Origin: Rhizomucor pusillus
Lineage: Eukaryota; Mucoromycota; Mucoromycetes; Mucorales; Lichtheimiaceae
DNA: 64,000 bases
Assembly: GCA_900175165.2 (NCBI GenBank)
Contig: FWWN02000185.1
Location: forward strand, 1-64,000
Reading direction: 5' to 3'
In this document: piece after piece, positions 58,759 to 64,000 of the stretch
Numbering within the stretch: the first letter of the stretch is position 1
Layout: each line of letters begins with the position of its first letter
Notes under the pieces: model-generated
What the model saw: the letters and a program-made list of their open reading frames with translations, nothing else
The model's database searches: none
Told to the model about the DNA's origin: nothing
Translations under genes and position numbers: made by a program

Positions 58759-61700
58759 ATGAGTTCGCGCGATGTGCTCAAGATTTTCTGGCCATCGCAT
58801 ATACACTCGCTACCTGGAGCTCAAAAGAGCACAGGCTACATGATCGGGTGGTTCAACAGTCCAAATACTGTATGCATCGCCGCGGTCATTGAGGAGATCA
58901 ATGTAGGCAAACGAGCAAGCACTAAGAAGCTCGAAAAGGGCAACGTTTTCATTTTTTATATGCACCTGGGATGAACAGTATCAAGATCTGAAGGGCATAC
59001 TGTCGGCTTTTGACGATTCGCATCGATCAGAATTTGCGCATATTAATCGAGTTTGCAAATCGCCGCCCACGATATTGGGCATAGTCATGCAAGGACGCAG
59101 GGATGCACCTTCTCTGCCTAGCAACGGTATATACGTGATACTATAGTATGCATATTTTTTCTTGCAACTCATACGACTATTTGAAGATCAAGATACATGG
59201 CTTACCGTGACGCTAGATAATTCATATATGCCAGTACCTTTGTAGGTCATTGCACATTTCTCAGGAACCCAAAAGGACTACTGACAAACAAGCTGTCAAA
59301 ACAGATCGATATACCACCGGGATCAGCAGCATTCATTACAGTACTACGAAGTTATATTTTACAACCAACCTAATCCTAAGCGCCTGCAATTTCTCGCGCT
59401 GGATCCTCTCGATCTGGATATCTCTGGACAGGAACCGATCGATGAACGATTGCGCGACGAAAAGTATAGAACGAGCTTACAGAATCTCCGGAAGGTTACA
59501 GGCTACAGTCATGCGCTTAATGGCCACGATGCATGCAGCGTTCAGAACTTGGAATCTACTTTGACCCAGGCAAGCTATGATGAAGAATGGCATATAATAT
59601 GACAAGTCTAACACATCCTCGCAACAGATTAACTCATCATTTTATGTTGAAAAAGGTGTACAAAAACTGAAAGTGTGTCGTCTGAATGGGGATCACCGTG
59701 CACCATCGAATGTTACGTTATATGTGAAAAATGCTATCAAATTCTTTGTGCGGATCATTGCAGCGCCCATTGCTCTGTTTGGACGGTATTTGAGATGGAT
59801 TCTAATGTGCCCGTGCCTATGCATCATGTTTATACTCCTATCGCTGGCGGAACTGACGTTGCATGTCTTGAATATGCGATTACCCAAGTTCCTATTAAAC
59901 GCAGTCGCAATCAAGGATTTATCGACAGCAGGTAAAAAGAAGAAAGTAGCAATGGTTGATTTTTTGCAAACAGAGGGACCAACCATTTAAACACAGGACA
60001 GCAGATCGATCTGCGGTTGCAACAATTATATTTCTGGCCCAGGCAATATACTCTATTAAGAAGAAAGAACTGGGCAAACACGGCCAAAGCAAGAGCATAT
60101 TACATAAGGCAAGCACGCATACTCTGCATTTTCTGCTTCTTCAGCTTACAGAGCCGATTTTCCAGCTTCCACAACAGTATGTGGCTAGTAGCCAACGATA
60201 TCATCATTGGTTTAGCCATTGGTACATTTCTATCTACGAATCGATACATCATGTCCTATCTTTTGCACAAGGTTCTTCATGTAAGATTTAACGAGTGAAG
60301 ACATTCTGTTGACTCGGCGGCTGATTTCGCGGATATCAGGAATACACAGTCGAATCTTTAAAGTCAAGGATGCTCTGGTTTCTTGAATCGCCAGCAGGTC
60401 TCAAGCTAAACCATGAGCTAGGTAGTTTCCTCAGTGAGCTATTTCTTTGGCTCATACGGTTTTGGACACGTATGTATACGTTTATATTCTAAATACGGAT
60501 TGCATCTCTCTTACATATACGCATATTCATTTTATCAGAGTGTATGCAGTCGATAGAGCCCTACACTCCACAGATTATCCACATTATCGGCATTTCTGGC
60601 ATCTTTGGCGTTTCCATGGTCATCTCGCTGTTTTCTGATCTGTTGGCGTTTATGACGCTGCATGTGTATTGCTTCTACATGGTAGCAGCCAGGATCTTCA
60701 ACTGGCAATTGATAATCTTGTATTCGCTCTTCAATCTCTTCCGTGGCAAGAAACGCAATATGCTTCGGAACCGGATTGATGCTTGTGATTATGACCTTGA
60801 TCAGCTGCTACCTGGAACGTGTCTGTTCACGCTTCTGACATTTTTGTTCCCCACCGTTCTTGTTTACTACCTCACGTTTGCAATGGTGAGACGGTACAGG
60901 TTCCATTGTTGTTATGATATTAATGACGAAACAGAGTAGGGCAAGTGTGATTGTGCTCCAGGCTATCATGGAAACATTACTCGCATTTTTCAATCATTTC
61001 CCATTGTTTGCGATATTGCTGAGGTTCAAAGACCCTGACCGTTTGCCAGGTATGATATCATTGTATTTTCCAAACACGAAGAACCCCTTTTTTTTTATTG
61101 TTTGTGTTTAGGCGGACTTGAGTTTGAGATTGTGGAGACGGACTACATGATGCGCAAGCATCATCCATTTAGGTACTATTGGAACCGCATGCGAGGCGGG
61201 TCATCAGATACTACAGACTACCTTCATCATCGTCGTCATCGTCACGATCACCATCGTTACCAACGGCGGCGGAAAAAGTCTGTGCATTTCCATATACCGA
61301 ACAACAAGAATAAGGACAAAAGCTCCACGCAGCCACCCATCGACAGCACGCATGGAGCTTATCTTCACATGCAGGCAAGTCCAAGTAAACAAACGGTGAA
61401 GGATGTCAGGCTAAAGCGAGCAATTTCACACACTTGCAGAACCTGCCTATTTCGTTGGGAGCCATCTGTTTTCAATACATGATGCTGTGGAAACGGCTGA
61501 GCGCACATTACTTTTCAGCATACTACTTTAAATGTTTCCTGTACGGGGAACCAATCAAACCTATTCCGAAACTTCAGGTAAACTACATTGCATGCAGCGC
61601 GGGATCAGAATGGACCTGACGGTACCTATTTGTTTCAAAAGTACCCGATGCTTCCAGAAAGCAGGTAACGAATAAAAACAATCAAAGTCGATGATGTGAA

Positions 61701-61823
61701 ACTTTCGGTAATTCTTTCCTAACATGGTTTATATTATGTTTGTATTTTTTTTTTTGCAGACCTCCACTCTCGGCTGTGTGGAAACTTTTGAAATCAACCT
61801 TGTGGGACACTAATACTACGTAA
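58759..61823 (+). CDS. GPI1: GPI1/PIG-Q subunit of GPI-GlcNAc transferase
   Basis: Part of the ER complex that adds N-acetylglucosamine to phosphatidylinositol, the first step of GPI-anchor synthesis. The N-terminal part reads SRDVLKIFWPSHIHSLPGAQ, STGYMIGWFNSPNTV, then PPTILGIVMQGRRDAP and IFYNQPNPKRLQFLALDPLD. Membrane segments follow: IIAAPIALFGRYLRWILMC, MCPCLCIMFILLSLAELTLH, FWPRQYTLLRRKNWANTAKA, LVANDIIIGLAIGTFLSTNR, IIHIIGISGIFGVSMVISLF and GTCLFTLLTFLFPTVLVYYL. The signature LPISLGAICFQYMMLWKRLS with HYFSAYYFKCFLYGEP closes the Gpi1 domain. Before it lies an unusual His/Arg-rich insert (HHRRHRHDHHRYQRRRKK). At least ten introns. The end is STLWDTNTT. Confidence 0.92.
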
Positions 61824-62404
61824 TGCACCCTGTACATACTCTTAATTCCTTAATAATAATAACATCGGATAACTGGTTACATTGTGTCATGATGTTTGAT
61901 GAAAGTGGGCGTTTATTCAACTGTCCTCCAGAAATTAATACTTTATCACCGGCATCTTCTTGCGTTGGGTTACCAACGTGATGTCTCAAGTGATGTGATG
62001 TCGTTTGAACGTAAAACTGATCTTTCCACGGATGAATGGAAGTATTCAACCGTAATGGTTACACATTATACATGCTATGCTTTGTTTATTTTCTATTTAT
62101 ACTTCAATCGTAGCAATAGTGTTTAAAGAAAAACAAATAGTACATATACTTTTATCTTGATTACACATAGATGTGTGGGCATATGTATTTACTAGTAAAG
62201 TAGGACTGTAGTAACTGTACAACATGAGAAAGATGACGGGAAGGGAGATGAGATTAGATGGATTGTTGGGGCAGAATAGGGATGTAACAATGGTGGTGAT
62301 GATGTTTTCTGCGAGCGTTGATGTTTTGACCATAAGAGATAGCGTGTATGTATACGTAAGTCGCTGTACAAGAAAGGTGATGGAGGGAAGGGGGGAAAGA
62401 AAAT
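61824..62404. other. Convergent intergenic region, no gene seen
   Basis: About 580 bases between the GPI1 and APP1 stop codons. Short frames only. It should hold both 3' untranslated regions; AATAAT/AATAAA-like signals at 61853-61860 could serve GPI1. Confidence 0.45.
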
Positions 62405-63965
62405 CTATTTGCAAAGAGCGTGCCATATGACAGGATCGCGTTGAAGCGTCTCGGCGCTCTGAAACAATTCAATGTCGACAGGACAATACTCGCGTGCCTT
62501 GGCAACGCGCGAATGTATTCCCGAAGAGGAAGCTGCCAAGTCGGCTAGTGTTTGCGCTCGACCGTTTTCGCTCAGCGGCGGAGGTGGTGGCGCCTGAGTC
62601 TGGTTGGTTGTTACAGAGTTGCTTCGCTTTGGGCTTGCAAACAAGGATGACAAGGTATTCCGTCGCTTAACAGCAGCTGCTGGTTTCTTGGAGACATCGC
62701 GTATAAAGATCTTCAGCACGCGACCGGGAAATTCGGATGCAATGCGTGCGTATATTTCGAGATCAATTTCTCCGGAATCTCCAATAAGGACGAACTGTCG
62801 CTTTGGAAAATCGTTCATTATTTGTTTGATAGCGTCACGCTTGGCACGGCCGGGAACTTCGATAAGTCGGGCAAGTATACTTCCGTCAACCCGAAGATGC
62901 ATGCTTCCAGGCGGAAACTGCTTATCCTTGATGAACTGATCCAGCATGGGCAGCAGTTGGAATGGACTGTTCGAGACATAGTGGAACGAAGCACCAGAAT
63001 CATACTAGAAACGTAAATTTATATTGAGTTAGCAACAAAGTATACTATAATTTAAGGTTTGAATTTTATTCCAGATTACTTACCCAATCCTTGTAAGCCT
63101 TTGCCATTCCTTCAACGTCCCTAGCTTCTTTGCAAAATGTATTCGTGAGTACAGTCCGGGCGCCAGATAGGATTTGGGTATCCTTGATGGTGTCATCAAT
63201 ATCGGAAATGATTGAGATTCCTTGCTCCTCCACGAGGCTGACGTGAATCAAACCAGGAATAAAGCCGGATGCTTGCGACTGAAGCTGAACGAGTCGGCTA
63301 TCCTGCCCTGCCATCCATTCCTGGATTTGAGCATCGGAAACACGTATTTGGCCATTGTAGAATCCATTACTCTCCGATTTTAGCACAGTGCTGTGCGGCG
63401 CCGATGCAGAATGCAGTGATTTCGAGGAGTCTTCGGTGGTCGATGTGCATTCGGACTGGACGCTCAGCTGATTGTAGTCCTCTATAAGCTGTGACTCGTC
63501 AAAAATGTCGTTGCGATACTCCTCGTATGAACTCAAGGTCGTTGTGGAACGTGACTCTGTGACGTAAAGCTTGTGTCTGCCGTCAAGAATGGTCGATAGT
63601 GGGTTGCCCGGACGCGACTCGAGAATGGGGTCGTATGCTGGCGAAAACTCGTCGAATGCTTTGAAATATTCATCTGATGATACTTTGTAGTAATCTTCAG
63701 TGGCGGACTGAAATCCAGAGTCATCAGACCCTGATGAACTTCGACGAGATGAGTATGTTGTTGGAAGGTTGTCACGCGGATCGACAGGTTGATGCTCAAG
63801 GGATGTTGCACCAGAGGCATGAATGACGAACTGTTTGTTGCGTTTGTTCTTTGCAAGAAAGTACTTGAACCGTTGCTCAAACAGACGATTTCCATGGTCA
63901 GCTGAGCCTTCATCAATGATGAGATTCTTGGTGATGCCTGGAGGGAAGTTATGCGACGTGAGCGA
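62405..63965 (-). CDS. APP1: APP1-like actin-patch phosphatidate phosphatase (5' end outside window)
   Basis: App1 dephosphorylates phosphatidic acid to diacylglycerol at actin patches. The visible part starts at an exon edge at 63965 (acceptor TTTGTAG at 63966-63972). It begins with the upstream region (FEQRFKYFLAKNKRNKQFVI), then a disordered Ser-rich stretch, then IPGLIHVSLVEEQGISIISD running into the catalytic DIDDTIKDTQIL (DxDxT), GMAKAYKDWV, an intron of about 80 bases, and YDSGASFHYVSNSPFQLLPM, MHLRVDGSILARLIEV, KRDAIKQIMNDFPKRQFVLI with GDSGEIDLEIYARIASEFPG. A Pro-rich tail (QTQAPPPPPLSENG) could bind SH3 domains such as that of the RVS167 protein in this window; yeast App1 is known to do so. 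The gene continues to the right. Confidence 0.92.
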
Positions 63966-64000
63966 CTACAAAGGATATTTTTGGAAATAACCACAAAGAT

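Noticed and set aside
1..64000. tRNA, rRNA, CRISPR, prophage or bacterial operon signals
   Set aside because: No tRNA A/B-box pair with a foldable cloverleaf, no rRNA-like stretch and no spaced repeat array were found by eye; the genome is clearly eukaryotic.

Overview
The window is eukaryotic and fungal. Genes are dense on both strands, with intergenic gaps often under 200 bases. Nearly all genes are interrupted by short introns (about 45-80 bases) with GTAAGT-like donors and CTAAY-type branch sites. Fungal cell biology is represented by an RVS167-type BAR-SH3 protein, SAM50, ATG2, GPI1, APP1 and an NDT80/PhoG factor. It also carries genes lost from most ascomycetes: a CCDC6 coiled-coil protein, EAPP, LENG1 and the PDCD7/U11-59K subunit of the minor spliceosome. 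This mix suggests an early-diverging filamentous fungus, most likely Mucoromycota. That placement is inferred from gene content and style, not from a species match.

Layout. 1-1.2 kb: copy A of a dispersed repeat, then about 1.7 kb with no gene I can support. 2.9-15.2 kb: CCDC6 (+), RVS167 (-), EAPP (-), VMA7 (+), a free-standing NOT1 C-terminal module (-) and SEC24 (-). 15.7-22.1 kb, all on +: an NmrA-like dehydrogenase with an apparent one-base frameshift, ketopantoate reductase, an NGL2-like RNA nuclease and SAM50. 22.2-27.7 kb, both on -: RAD5 and a short RhoGEF. 28.5-29.0 kb: a protein-like frame with an internal stop. 29.3-30.5 kb: mitochondrial QRI7.

31.1-35.3 kb is the accessory-looking part. 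It holds a 73-residue hypothetical gene running into repeat copy B, an unrecognised multi-exon gene (32.4-33.7 kb), a GATA zinc-finger frame, and about 1.2 kb of AT-rich DNA. 35.3-51.0 kb returns to conserved genes: YTP1-like membrane protein (+), PDCD7/U11-59K (+), DML1/Misato (-), LENG1/CIR-N (-), NDT80-like factor (+), eIF1A (+), AFG1 (-), an unrecognised helical gene (-) and cytosolic prolyl-tRNA synthetase (+). 51.1-64.0 kb: ATG2 (-), GPI1/PIG-Q (+), and APP1 (-), which runs off the right edge.

The genes are mostly unrelated housekeeping functions: gene expression, secretory and membrane traffic, mitochondria, lipid and GPI metabolism. There is no operon-like or biosynthetic cluster. Four pairs share short divergent promoters: EAPP/VMA7, LENG1/NDT80-like, the 47.2-48.3 kb gene/ProRS, and ATG2/GPI1. 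Several convergent pairs almost touch; the PDCD7 and DML1 stop codons are 24 bases apart.

The observations most worth following are a repeat pair whose differences look like constraint on a small reading frame, the detached NOT1 C-terminus, the U11/U12-type spliceosomal protein, and two intact multi-exon genes that I could reconstruct but not assign to a family. I saw no tRNA, rRNA, CRISPR array or intact transposase gene.
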